Assembly: GCA_934700615.1 (NCBI GenBank)
Contig: CAKUXR010000028.1
Span: forward strand, 1 to 41,913
From: an uncultured Bacteroidales bacterium
GTDB taxonomy: Bacteria; Bacteroidota; Bacteroidia; Bacteroidales; UBA932
DNA length: 41,913 nt
Direction: 5' to 3'
Of the stretch, positions 17,747 to 25,837 are shown one piece after another. Within the stretch, counting starts at the first letter, position 1. Every line of letters begins with the position of its first letter. The notes below the pieces were generated by a model. That model saw only the letters and a list, made by a program, of their open reading frames with translations. It made no database searches and was not told the DNA's origin. A program made the translations under genes and the position numbers.

Positions 17747-20674
17747 ATGAAACTAACAAAATCATGGATCCTATCCATACCTATATTAATAGGTGCATCA
17801 CTTCTGTCGGCTTGTACAGAAGAAACGGAGGCTCCCCTCAGAAGGGCTGCCGATGCCGTTGACCTCACATACAATGCCGGTGCTTCTTCCAAGATTTCCG
17901 TGAGATACAACGGAAACTGGTCAACCCGCGTCGAATGCGCCAATGCCGAAGGGACAAGTTCTCCGGCATGGTTCACCGTCACTCCGTCAGAGGGAACAGG
18001 TGACGGCAAGGAATATCAGTGGATAGAAATCCAGGCCGAACGGAACCCGGGAGACAAGCGCACAGGCAAGCTTTTCCTCATTGGCGGAGGCAAAGAACAG
18101 GAAATCACGGTAACACAGGCCGACGGACATTTCTCCGTGGGTGACCCTATCGTCAGCGGTTCACTCAAGGCGGGCGTAGAATCCGCAGCATCACTCGAAG
18201 TAAAATGGGACAAGGCATTCGGCGGGGAGAACATCTCCATCGCAGCCAAGCTCGGCGGAGCGTCAGAGGGCCTTTCCATCCAGGCATTGACAGAAACCAC
18301 AATCGAAAAAGAAGGCAACGGTTCACTGTCAATTCCTATTTCAGGAACACCGGCATCACTCGGTGAGCTTGTCTGCTCCATCGTATTCAAGATGGACGGA
18401 AAGGAATTGTTCAAAGGCGACATCACCGCAGCCGTAAGTTCCACAAATGAAATTTTCTCTGAACCATTCGACCTTTTCGTTTGGGGAGGCCATTATGATA
18501 CGAACCAGGCAGGAGTAGCGCCCGGCGGAAAACAGGCAGGCAAGGAATGCAACGGTACAGAAGCAGGCGAAGGCTCCATCACAGCCGGAACTGACGGTGC
18601 CATGGACGCATTCAATACCATGACCGAAGAATACCGCGTGAACAGAGGCATCGAAAAATGGTCCGGCAACAAGGTATATGAGCATCCGGGATACCTGAAA
18701 CTCGGAACCGGAAGCGCAGGCGGCTGGATTATGACACCTGAACTTTCTAACCTCTCATCCGCACCGGAAGACGTCGTAGTCTCCATGGACCTTCTCAGAT
18801 TCGACAATGAAAACGGAACATATATCGTGACGGCGGAAGGCGCCGGAACAGTTACGAACGGCGTCATCTCAAGTTCAGTCCTCCCTGCCCAGACTTCAGC
18901 AAAGGACAGGAAGTGGACCACATTGACTTTCAATGTCAAAGGAGCGACAAACAAGACCCGCATCAAGCTCGCATGCGAGAAATCCGAGGCCGGATACCGT
19001 ATCAATCTTGACAATGTCAAGGTGATGGGAGCGGCAAAGACAGTCGTGACCGAAAAGCTCCCTGCCCCATCAGCGGAGACCATGAAAATCAGACCGGGAG
19101 CCAACTCCATTCACATCGAATGGGACGGCATCAAGGGCGCAAGTTCATATGACATCTCTCTTGCAGGAAAAGAATCCCCTGACTTCAAGAATTCATTGAA
19201 CACAACTGAGGCCTCCCACACTTTCGAGAACCTTCAGCCAGGCTATTACTTCTTCACTGTCAAGGCTTTATGCGACGACAACCACGCCTTCGACTCCGAT
19301 GAAGTCCAGATCATGGCAGGCACATCAGGATTCGCCGTCAAGAAACTCGACGCTCCTGAAGACTTCAAATGCGCGAAGAGCACTCCTCCGACAGCAAGCT
19401 TCACATGGACAGAAGTAAACGGAGCATCTTCATACAAGATCACCGTCAATGAAGAATCACATATTACCACCGGAACATCATGTGATGTTACAGGCCTCAA
19501 GCCGGGAACAACATACACGGCCAAGCTCAAGGCCATGGTAGGTGACGGAAGCAGCGACAACGAGTTCGACTCCGACGAGGTTTCCACAGAATTCACCACT
19601 TCAGACCCTGACCCTCTCACCAAGCCGACACTCTCGCTCTACAGCAAGACATATGCATCAGCAGTCCTGAGTTTCGGTTTCAATGCCAATGAGCAGGCTG
19701 ACACCAAGTTCAGCATCAGACTTCTCGATGGCGGCAAGGTAATCCGCGAATACGTGAACTTCTCCTCATTCAGTGTTAAGTACACACACTTCGGCGTGAG
19801 ATTCCAGTTTGCAGGACTCGAGGCATCCCACACATACTCAGCCCAGATTCAGAGAATCAGTCTCGACGCCAACGCATTCAAGGATTCCGAGTGGAGTGAT
19901 GCATTCTCATTCACTACCGATGCAATGCCTGACAAGAGCGGCTATCTCCTCTGGAATGATTTCAACAACCATCCGTGGGGAGGAAATGGCCCGATGCTCG
20001 CATTCGGTATCGCACCATCCGAATCCAACAAGGATTTCAATGTCATAACAGGTGAAAGCAAGAAATGGAATCTCGCGACACCTGTAAAGAATCTGGACAA
20101 CCTTACCAACGGCGTAGGATTCAATATCGAAGGCGGCCAGAACTACTATCTGACCACATTCATGCCGGGCTGGGATCCAGAAGAAATCATCGCTGCAGGA
20201 AACAAGAACACAAAGGGCACAGGATCGGTTTATCTCACCGGCGGTCTCATGAAGTTCGGAACAGGCTCCGCATTCGGACGCCTTGACTTCCCTAAATTCA
20301 AGACCTTGACCGGAGCCTCCACACTCGAAATCACCTTCGATGCAAGCCCGTACGTCGAACCTAACGGAACGACAGGTCTCATCGAGGAATCGCCTTCTGT
20401 CAATGAAAGTGAAATTTTCGATGTTAAGATTGTTGCCGGCCCGGGAACCATCACCACAGCTGACGGAGTTTCTGTCAATGCTACTTCTGCCGAACTTAAG
20501 AACAAGACTGTCAAAGAAATGAAGGCTGACACTCAGGGATTCATTTCAATGACTGCCCACAAGATTGTCGTCAGCGGGGCGACAGCCGAGACAGTATTCT
20601 CTGTCCAGACCAAGGCCAAAGGCACAGGCGGTCCACGTATGTGGTTCGACAACGTAAAAGTGAAAAAGAACTAA
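17747..20674 (+). CDS. Surface lipoprotein with BACON, jelly-roll-like and fibronectin III domains
   Basis: 975 residues. The leader MKLTKSWILSIPILIGASLL ends at lipobox LSAC, followed by TEETE, so export to the cell surface is likely. Domains in order: a BACON-type Ig fold (about 35-125; PAWFTVTPSEGTGDG ... TGKLFLIGGGKEQEITVTQ), a further beta domain, a jelly-roll-like module (about 240-430; GGWIMTPELSNL), fibronectin III modules (about 440-530, 535-625 with LKPGTTYTAKLKA, 630-725) and a second jelly-roll-like module at the C-terminus (SGYLLWNDFNNHPWGGNGP onward). No catalytic site is evident. It takes the place of a surface ligand-binding protein of the SusE/F kind, though not next to SusD. 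It is followed six bases later by the phosphatase gene. Confidence 0.82.
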   Translation: MKLTKSWILSIPILIGASLLSACTEETEAPLRRAADAVDLTYNAGASSKISVRYNGNWSTRVECANAEGTSSPAWFTVTPSEGTGDGKEYQWIEIQAERNPGDKRTGKLFLIGGGKEQEITVTQADGHFSVGDPIVSGSLKAGVESAASLEVKWDKAFGGENISIAAKLGGASEGLSIQALTETTIEKEGNGSLSIPISGTPASLGELVCSIVFKMDGKELFKGDITAAVSSTNEIFSEPFDLFVWGGHYDTNQAGVAPGGKQAGKECNGTEAGEGSITAGTDGAMDAFNTMTEEYRVNRGIEKWSGNKVYEHPGYLKLGTGSAGGWIMTPELSNLSSAPEDVVVSMDLLRFDNENGTYIVTAEGAGTVTNGVISSSVLPAQTSAKDRKWTTLTFNVKGATNKTRIKLACEKSEAGYRINLDNVKVMGAAKTVVTEKLPAPSAETMKIRPGANSIHIEWDGIKGASSYDISLAGKESPDFKNSLNTTEASHTFENLQPGYYFFTVKALCDDNHAFDSDEVQIMAGTSGFAVKKLDAPEDFKCAKSTPPTASFTWTEVNGASSYKITVNEESHITTGTSCDVTGLKPGTTYTAKLKAMVGDGSSDNEFDSDEVSTEFTTSDPDPLTKPTLSLYSKTYASAVLSFGFNANEQADTKFSIRLLDGGKVIREYVNFSSFSVKYTHFGVRFQFAGLEASHTYSAQIQRISLDANAFKDSEWSDAFSFTTDAMPDKSGYLLWNDFNNHPWGGNGPMLAFGIAPSESNKDFNVITGESKKWNLATPVKNLDNLTNGVGFNIEGGQNYYLTTFMPGWDPEEIIAAGNKNTKGTGSVYLTGGLMKFGTGSAFGRLDFPKFKTLTGASTLEITFDASPYVEPNGTTGLIEESPSVNESEIFDVKIVAGPGTITTADGVSVNATSAELKNKTVKEMKADTQGFISMTAHKIVVSGATAETVFSVQTKAKGTGGPRMWFDNVKVKKN

Positions 20675-20680
20675 GTTTCA

Positions 20681-21841
20681 ATGAAGCGCATTTACTTGAT
20701 TATCGTGCTCCTGTTTACAGCAATTGCTGCAGGAGCACAGATTAAGGTCTCAGGAGGGCCTTATCTCCAGAATGTCACAGAAGACAGTTTCACGGTAATA
20801 TGGACAACCACGGGACCGGCTGTAGGCTGGATAGAAGTGGCTCCGGATGACGGCACCCATTTCTACAATTCAGAACGTCCAAAATACTATGACCTCCGCG
20901 GCATGGGAAGAAAGCCGATAGGCACCCTGCACAAAGTTACAGTAAGCGGACTGAAGCCAGGAACCACATATCGTTACAGGGTAATGTGCCAGGGCGTACT
21001 CTCGCAGGAGAACAGGGCCAGAATCGTCTATGATGCCGGTTATGGAATTGACCTCAAGAAACGCCCTACCAAAGTTACCACAAAGGCGAAAGAATACGAC
21101 CATCTGGATTTCAGTGTCGTCAATGACATGCACGAGCACGATTCTCTTCTGCAGGTGCTTTTCAAGGATGCGAAGGGAAAGTATGATTTCGTATGTTTCA
21201 ACGGAGACATGACTTCTTCCATTGACAGCACTCCTGTCATAATGGACAACTACATGAGGAGCGCATCCAAACTATTCGCTTCTGACACACCGCTTTATCT
21301 AGTCCGCGGAAACCATGAGTACAGGGGCAACGATGCGATAAAGTATCTCGACTATTACCAGACTCCGACAGGAAAGACCTATTATTCTGTCTCTTACGGC
21401 AAGTATTTCTTCCTGTTCCTGGATTCTGGCGAGGACAAGGTGATGAGTGATGTCAGGAACCTGGATATCATGATTGCAGATTCCTATGTAGAAGAGGAAG
21501 CCAAATGGCTGAAACAGGTTGTAGAAAGCGACGAGTACAAGAATGCGGCAATAAAAATCGCTTTCTGCCACATGCCTCCTGGCGAGAACGGATGGCACGG
21601 CAACTACATGGTCAGCAAGCATTTCGTTCCGCTCCTGAATGAAGCCGGACTGGATCTGATGCTCTGCGCCCACAACCACAAGTACAAATTGGTCAAGCCG
21701 GGAACCACCAATGCCAATTTCCCTGTCCTGGTCAATGCTTGCTATGAGCGACTGGACTGCCACCTTGACGGCAAGGGCATTTCCATAAAGATTTTCGACA
21801 CGAACGGAGCTGTCACACACAGCGTCAATTTCGGAAAATAA
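20681..21841 (+). CDS. Secreted FN3-metallophosphatase (purple acid phosphatase-like)
   Basis: 386 residues with a cleavable signal (MKRIYLIIVLLFTAIAAGA). An N-terminal fibronectin/PAP-type domain (about 20-110; GGPYLQNVTEDSFTVIWTT, LKPGTTYRYRV) precedes the phosphoesterase core with NDMHEH, FNGDMTS, RGNHEY, CHMPPGEN and CAHNHKYK. The tyrosine that gives true purple acid phosphatases their colour (GDxxY) is replaced (GDMTS), so it is better called a PAP-like metallophosphoesterase. Expected in the periplasm or outside, releasing phosphate or cutting phosphodiesters. It is co-transcribed with the BACON lipoprotein and is the second, unrelated phosphoesterase of this locus. Confidence 0.88.
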   Translation: MKRIYLIIVLLFTAIAAGAQIKVSGGPYLQNVTEDSFTVIWTTTGPAVGWIEVAPDDGTHFYNSERPKYYDLRGMGRKPIGTLHKVTVSGLKPGTTYRYRVMCQGVLSQENRARIVYDAGYGIDLKKRPTKVTTKAKEYDHLDFSVVNDMHEHDSLLQVLFKDAKGKYDFVCFNGDMTSSIDSTPVIMDNYMRSASKLFASDTPLYLVRGNHEYRGNDAIKYLDYYQTPTGKTYYSVSYGKYFFLFLDSGEDKVMSDVRNLDIMIADSYVEEEAKWLKQVVESDEYKNAAIKIAFCHMPPGENGWHGNYMVSKHFVPLLNEAGLDLMLCAHNHKYKLVKPGTTNANFPVLVNACYERLDCHLDGKGISIKIFDTNGAVTHSVNFGK

Positions 21842-21886
21842 GCATCATTGAACACATACTACGCACGCTGGCCGGCAGTTTGAAAG

Positions 21887-21934
21887 GAAATGAAACATCG
21901 AATTTTCTTTTGGAGAAATTTTTATGTATATTCG
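21887..21934 (+). promoter_or_regulatory. deoR promoter with upstream operator-like site
   Basis: GAAATGAAAC (21887-21896, preceded by a partial copy GAAAG) matches the motif upstream of susC and glpT. A -7-like box TATATTCG (21927-21934; one mismatch) lies 33 bases before the ATG. This suggests autoregulation. The -33 box is unclear. Confidence 0.4.
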
Positions 21935-21967
21935 CAGCAAGTGCAAGAACATAACATCATTTGAAAT

Positions 21968-22735
21968 ATGATCAGTATAGCAGAAAGACATAAATACATA
22001 AAAGAGCAGCTCGTGAAGAACGGCTTCATCAGAGTTCTCGACATAGCCGAACAGTTGGGCGTAACAGGTGCCACCATCAGAAAGGATCTCAGAATCCTTG
22101 AAAGCCAGGGCGTTCTGTACCGTACCCATGGAAGTGCTTCGCCTGTGAAACCGCACGTGACGGACATCAGCATTGACGAGAAGGCTTCCCAGCACGCCAT
22201 TGAAAAACAGGCGATAGCCAGGGCCGCACAGACATTGATAAAACCCGATGACGCGATTATTCTCGCCTCCGGCTCGACTGTGACCGCCTTCGCGGAAGCC
22301 CTTGCCCCTGTGGGTATGGTCAATGTAGTTACGCCTTCGCTGGGTATCGCTACCCTGATGAACAGAAGGAACAATGTCAAGGTTTTCATTCTCGGCGGCG
22401 CCCTGTACAACAATTCGTTTTCCGTGCGCGGCGAATATGCCGAGGCCGGCCTGAAAAATGTCAGCTGTTCAAAACTTTATATCGGCTGCGACGGCATTGA
22501 CCTCGCTTCCGGCATCACCTGCGCCACCATTGAAGAGGCAAGGCTCACCAATGCCATGATGTCCGCCGCTTCACAGACGGTAGTGCTTGCGGACTCCTCC
22601 AAGTTCGGACGACGCGGTTTCGGAAAAATCGGCATGCTTGAAGACATTGACATAATCATCACCGATTCCGGTATTCCGGACACTCTGCGCGAGAAAATCG
22701 AGGACGCAGGTGTCCAGATCATCATTGCGGACTAA
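21968..22735 (+). CDS. DeoR/GlpR family transcriptional repressor
   Basis: 255 residues. An N-terminal winged helix-turn-helix (1-57; IAEQLGVTGATIRKDLRILE is the recognition region) is followed by the DeoR sensor domain with the ligand-pocket signatures IILASGSTVTAFAEAL, FILGGALYNNSFSVRG and ADSSKFGRRGF. This family senses phosphorylated sugars or polyols; E. coli GlpR senses glycerol-3-phosphate. Its place between the phosphatase genes and glpT, and GAAATGAAAC sites before susC, itself and glpT, make it the likely regulator of the whole locus. It is 126 bases after the phosphatase and has its own probable promoter. Confidence 0.92.
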   Translation: MISIAERHKYIKEQLVKNGFIRVLDIAEQLGVTGATIRKDLRILESQGVLYRTHGSASPVKPHVTDISIDEKASQHAIEKQAIARAAQTLIKPDDAIILASGSTVTAFAEALAPVGMVNVVTPSLGIATLMNRRNNVKVFILGGALYNNSFSVRGEYAEAGLKNVSCSKLYIGCDGIDLASGITCATIEEARLTNAMMSAASQTVVLADSSKFGRRGFGKIGMLEDIDIIITDSGIPDTLREKIEDAGVQIIIAD

Positions 22736-22751
22736 ATTCCATACATCTACG

Positions 22752-22786
22752 AAATCAGCCATCCCCGATGAAGAGATGGCTGATTT
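22752..22786. terminator. Terminator after the deoR-type gene
   Basis: Perfect 12-base arms aaatcagccatc (22752-22763) and gatggctgattt (22775-22786) with an 11-base loop. The right arm runs into ttttgtttt on the plus strand, and the A-run before the left arm would serve the opposite strand. Confidence 0.7.
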
Positions 22787-22792
22787 TGTTTT

Positions 22793-22815
22793 GGTCAATG
22801 GGATAGCCATTGACC
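22793..22815. repeat. Inverted pair of the abundant TCAATG motif forming a hairpin
   Basis: ggtcaatgg (22793-22801) and ccattgacc (22807-22815) form a perfect 9-base stem with a 5-base loop between convergent genes. Each arm is one copy of the motif that is over-represented in the window. It probably helps end glpT transcription, although no U tract follows on that strand. Confidence 0.65.
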
Positions 22816-22837
22816 GGTACTATATTTTGGAAATATG

Positions 22838-24238
22838 CTATGCGTTTCCGTATTCTCGGCGAGCCTCTTCGAGAATCTTGTCTGCCTTTTCATATCCGTC
22901 GGCAGGAGCCTTCCAGAGAAGGGCAAGGAGAACGATACCCACTACGCCGAAAATGATGGACACTTCGAACACGGAGTTCCATCCGTATGCGTCAGCAAGG
23001 GCACCGAAAAGCAGACCCGAAACCGTCGTGCTGGCATAACCGAAGATACCTGCAATACCATTGGCAGAAGCGGCTGCACGCTTGGTGGCATGGTTTGAAC
23101 ATGCGATTCCGATGAGCGCCTGCGGCATATAGACAAAGAAGCTGGCCATGATAATCGATGCGATGGCGAGGACATTCATTCCCTTAGGAAGGAGCCAGAA
23201 GATCAGGAAGCAGATTGTAGCGCCTATCAGGCCGAGAAGGCAGGTGCGCTGAGCACGGCTCTTGAAGAATTTGTCAGTTGCCCATCCTGCGAGAAGTGTA
23301 CCGATGATACCGCCCACGATTTCAGATGAAGCGACCACTGTGGAAGCGACCTGGATGCTGAGTCCCCTATCCTGTGTCAGGAAGGTTGCGCCCCAGTCGA
23401 GAATGGTGAATCTGATGACATATACACAGAAGTTGGCCACTGCAAGAATCCAGATGACAGGATTCCTGAACACCATCTTATTCACAAGTTTCTGATAAGC
23501 AAGCTTGGTAAAACCCTCATCCTCCTGGACAACTTCCTTTACAGGAGCATTCTCATCCATCGACTCCGGATCAGGAAGACCGACTGATGCAGGTGTATCT
23601 CTCAGACCGAAGAAGAGCAATGCCGCTCCGATGATTGCCAGGCCTGCAGGGATGAAGAAACACCACTGCCATGCGGCGAAAGAATAATACTGGAGAATCA
23701 GAGTGCCGCAGAGAAGTGCGACAAGTCCTGCACCGATGGAATGGGAACTGTTCCAGATGGACTGCTTGGTGGCAAGCTCCGAAGGCTTGATCCAATGCGC
23801 CATAAGGCTTCCGCATGGAGGATAACCCATTCCCTGAGTATATCCGTTTATCAGCCAGAGACTTCCGATAAAGACCACAAGACCTGCAGTCGCTTTTCCC
23901 TCCGCATCGAGGAAATTGAAGATTCCGTTCATCTCAGGGCTGAGACCGATGAGGATATTGACAACTGCTGAGAGCAGAAGTCCGGCAGCCATCATTTTCT
24001 TGCGGCTGACGCGGTCTGCAAGGAATCCGTTGACAAATCTCGACAATCCGTAGATAACTCCGTTGAGTGTAAGGAACAGTCCGAGTTTCGCCTTGCTGAT
24101 TCCGAGTTCCGACTCAAGGGCAGGCATTGTGATACTGAAATTCTTTCTGACAAAATAGAAAAGCGCGTAACCTATCATGAGAATGATCAGCGTGCGCCAC
24201 TGCCAGTAATTGTACTTCTTGATAATCTGTTTATCCAT
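22838..24238 (-). CDS. glpT: GlpT/UhpT-type organophosphate:phosphate antiporter
   Basis: 466 residues and about 12 membrane spans, in the MFS organophosphate:phosphate antiporter group. The key residues of E. coli GlpT appear to be kept: the arginine in FYFVRKNFSITMPAL (R45 equivalent), the GMGYPPCGSLMAHW segment, the histidine in WNSSHSIGAGL (H165 equivalent) and the arginine in YVIRFTILDWGATFL (R269 equivalent). It should exchange internal phosphate for a glycerophosphate or similar phosphoester. The ATG at 24236-24238 (MDKQIIKKYNYW) is chosen because 23 upstream in-frame residues are polar, unconserved and cover the promoter. It contains no exact copy of the CATTGA motif, unlike most neighbours. 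Confidence 0.92.
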   Translation of the reverse strand: MDKQIIKKYNYWQWRTLIILMIGYALFYFVRKNFSITMPALESELGISKAKLGLFLTLNGVIYGLSRFVNGFLADRVSRKKMMAAGLLLSAVVNILIGLSPEMNGIFNFLDAEGKATAGLVVFIGSLWLINGYTQGMGYPPCGSLMAHWIKPSELATKQSIWNSSHSIGAGLVALLCGTLILQYYSFAAWQWCFFIPAGLAIIGAALLFFGLRDTPASVGLPDPESMDENAPVKEVVQEDEGFTKLAYQKLVNKMVFRNPVIWILAVANFCVYVIRFTILDWGATFLTQDRGLSIQVASTVVASSEIVGGIIGTLLAGWATDKFFKSRAQRTCLLGLIGATICFLIFWLLPKGMNVLAIASIIMASFFVYMPQALIGIACSNHATKRAAASANGIAGIFGYASTTVSGLLFGALADAYGWNSVFEVSIIFGVVGIVLLALLWKAPADGYEKADKILEEARREYGNA

Positions 24239-24268
24239 TGTTGTTAGTTTTATATGCAAATGGTTGCG

Positions 24269-24299
24269 CAAATTTAACTCTATTTTCGTAGATAACAAT
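24269..24299 (-). promoter_or_regulatory. glpT promoter
   Basis: On the minus strand ATTG (24296-24299), then 19 bases, then TAAATTTG (24269-24276): both boxes and the spacing match the Bacteroidota consensus. The start codon follows 30 bases later. Confidence 0.68.
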
Positions 24300-24331
24300 G
24301 TTTTCAAAGCAATTTAGCGCAAGAATAAAAC

Positions 24332-24356
24332 GAAATGAAACAATTGTTTTCATTTC
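24332..24356. promoter_or_regulatory. Palindrome with GAAATGAAAC arms upstream of glpT
   Basis: GAAATGAAAC (24332-24341) and TTTTCATTTC (24347-24356) form a nearly perfect palindrome centred on AATTG. It lies 33 bases upstream of the glpT -33 box and matches the TTTCATTTC sites near susC and deoR, so an operator is likely. Read on the minus strand it is also a hairpin followed by gttttatt, so it could instead or also end the DUF1963 transcript. Confidence 0.5.
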
Positions 24357-24383
24357 ATGTTTTATAAACACGCAGACCGGATC

Positions 24384-25070
24384 CTACTTGGCAGTCCCGA
24401 GCACCGCGACAGGGCGCTTCAGCAGCCCCTTGGCGAAATCGGCTTCAGAAACGAGAAAATTCAGGATTCCGGCATCAGGGAAATGTATGTCGGCAACCTC
24501 GTCATCACCTATCTGCAGCAGGTTCCTGTAACCGGAAAAATCAGCATTGACAGCATCAGAAGCGGCATTTCCCAGAAGTTTCAGACCGGCAGCATTGTCT
24601 TCGCACGCTTCGAAAGACATTTCGAGGACAGGGTCAGTCAGGGGCTGGTCGTCTTCATCCACCATGATGCACGCCTGGAAAGTCTCCATATTGATAGTCT
24701 TGGAATACTTGACCACCACTGAGCCCTTGGGCCACTCCCCCTCCTGGAGGTGGACCGGAGAATCATAGCCGGTAAACTCGTCCATCGCAGCGAAGAAATA
24801 CAGCATTCCTTCATGTGGCAGCAGGTTTTCAGTATCAAGTTCAGCGATGTCTTCGCACCTTACCTGACAGATGAAAGTCAGAGGATACTCGTATGTCTCA
24901 CAGCCGGACACATTGTCATTGGCCCGGACAATCCTCGTGCTTCCGTCAGGGTTCTCGCACACGGTCATCATCGGATATTCGGCATCCGCCGGCAAATCCG
25001 GATCTCCCCACCATTTGCTTTCGCAGAACAAAGGTTTAGCAGTCTTTCCCAATCTGATTCTTATCGCCAT
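24384..25070 (-). CDS. DUF1963 (YwqG-like) protein
   Basis: 228 residues, starting MAIRIRLGKTAKPLFCESKWWGDPDLP. The KWWGDPDLP opening, the PLTFICQV strand, the GMLYFFAAMDEFTG segment and the C-terminal LLQIGDDE with FLVSEADFAKG are typical of the YwqG/DUF1963 family (cytoplasmic, function not established). The internal ATG at 25068-25070 is chosen over longer readings because family members start here and a good -7 box lies between. The gene stands alone, divergent from mraZ. Confidence 0.85.
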   Translation of the reverse strand: MAIRIRLGKTAKPLFCESKWWGDPDLPADAEYPMMTVCENPDGSTRIVRANDNVSGCETYEYPLTFICQVRCEDIAELDTENLLPHEGMLYFFAAMDEFTGYDSPVHLQEGEWPKGSVVVKYSKTINMETFQACIMVDEDDQPLTDPVLEMSFEACEDNAAGLKLLGNAASDAVNADFSGYRNLLQIGDDEVADIHFPDAGILNFLVSEADFAKGLLKRPVAVLGTAK

Positions 25071-25153
25071 AACTATATAATTTATAATGATTTTCGAATA
25101 AAATGCAATCTGGTCTCCCTGGTGCGGAAAGTGATTTTTCCGCGTCTCGGGTA

Positions 25154-25161
25154 CAAAAGTA
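25154..25161 (-). promoter_or_regulatory. -7 box of the DUF1963 gene
   Basis: TACTTTTG on the minus strand is a full TAnnTTTG match, about 83 bases before the start. The leader contains a 7-base stem (25124-25130 with 25137-25143). The -33 region reads ATTA, a weak match at 19 bases. Confidence 0.45.
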
Positions 25162-25215
25162 ACACATTTATCCAATTCCGTAATTATTTATTTTCAGCCG
25201 CCCCGAATTTCCGGG

Positions 25216-25238
25216 TGGAAATAAATGGAAGAAAATGG
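25216..25238 (+). promoter_or_regulatory. Likely MraZ operator: three 10-base repeats
   Basis: TGGAAATAAA, TGGAAGAAAA and TGGTAAAATT follow one another with TGG at 25216, 25226 and 25236, exactly 10 bases apart. MraZ of other bacteria binds tandem repeats with 10-base periodicity (TGGG-type in E. coli) just before mraZ. The third repeat lies where the -33 box should be, 21 bases before TATATTTG, so MraZ binding would block the promoter. Confidence 0.6.
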
Positions 25239-25259
25239 TAAAATTTGTAAAAGATTCAC

Positions 25260-25267
25260 TATATTTG
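25260..25267 (+). promoter_or_regulatory. -7 box of the dcw operon (mraZ promoter)
   Basis: TATATTTG is an exact TAnnTTTG match, giving a leader of about 85 bases before the mraZ ATG. Given the tight spacing downstream, this is probably the main promoter for the thirteen genes through ftsZ. Confidence 0.6.
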
Positions 25268-25357
25268 CGGAAAGAGTGTACCCGAAAATTTCAGGTCATT
25301 CCAGGGAGGTGGTTCCAGCACCTTCCGACAAGCGTGAAACTATTGATAATTAACAAA

Positions 25358-25804
25358 ATGGTGAATTTCATCGGAGAATATACAGCTAAAGCTGACGACA
25401 AAGGAAGACTGGTCTTTCCTTCGGCGTTCAAGGCTGTCATGCCTGCCGATGGGGACATGCGCTTCGTGCTGAAAAAGGACATCTTCGAGGACTGCCTCGA
25501 GATGTACACCTACGAAGAATGGGAGAAGCAGAGCGCAGAGGTCAGATCTCACCTGAATTTCCTCATCAGAGATCACGCGGCGTTCTGGAGAGAATACATG
25601 AGAGACCGCGCCATAGTCGAACCGGACGGAAAACTCGGACGCATCTCGATCCCCAGAAAACTTCTGGAAGCGATAGGAGTCCAAAAAGAAGTGGTTTTCG
25701 CTGGCAACGACTACAAAATCGAAATCTGGGCCAAGGAGAAATTCGAGGCTTCCAGACTTTCAGAAAACGACTACATAGCGCTGGCCGGGAAACTCTCCCG
25801 TTAG
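25358..25804 (+). CDS. mraZ: Transcriptional regulator MraZ
   Basis: 148 residues, the normal size. Two AbrB-like MraZ half-domains are visible: MVNFIGEYTAKADDKGRLVFPSAFK at the start, and the second with EPDGKLGRISIPRKLLEAIG. MraZ assembles as a ring and represses the dcw operon from 10-base repeats upstream of itself, as found here. The ATG at 25358 is chosen because IGEYTAKADDKGR must be near the N-terminus; an upstream in-frame ATG (25235) lies before the promoter box. Confidence 0.95.
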   Translation: MVNFIGEYTAKADDKGRLVFPSAFKAVMPADGDMRFVLKKDIFEDCLEMYTYEEWEKQSAEVRSHLNFLIRDHAAFWREYMRDRAIVEPDGKLGRISIPRKLLEAIGVQKEVVFAGNDYKIEIWAKEKFEASRLSENDYIALAGKLSR

Positions 25805-25837
25805 ACTCCACATTTACTTGATCCAAAGGAGTTTGAA

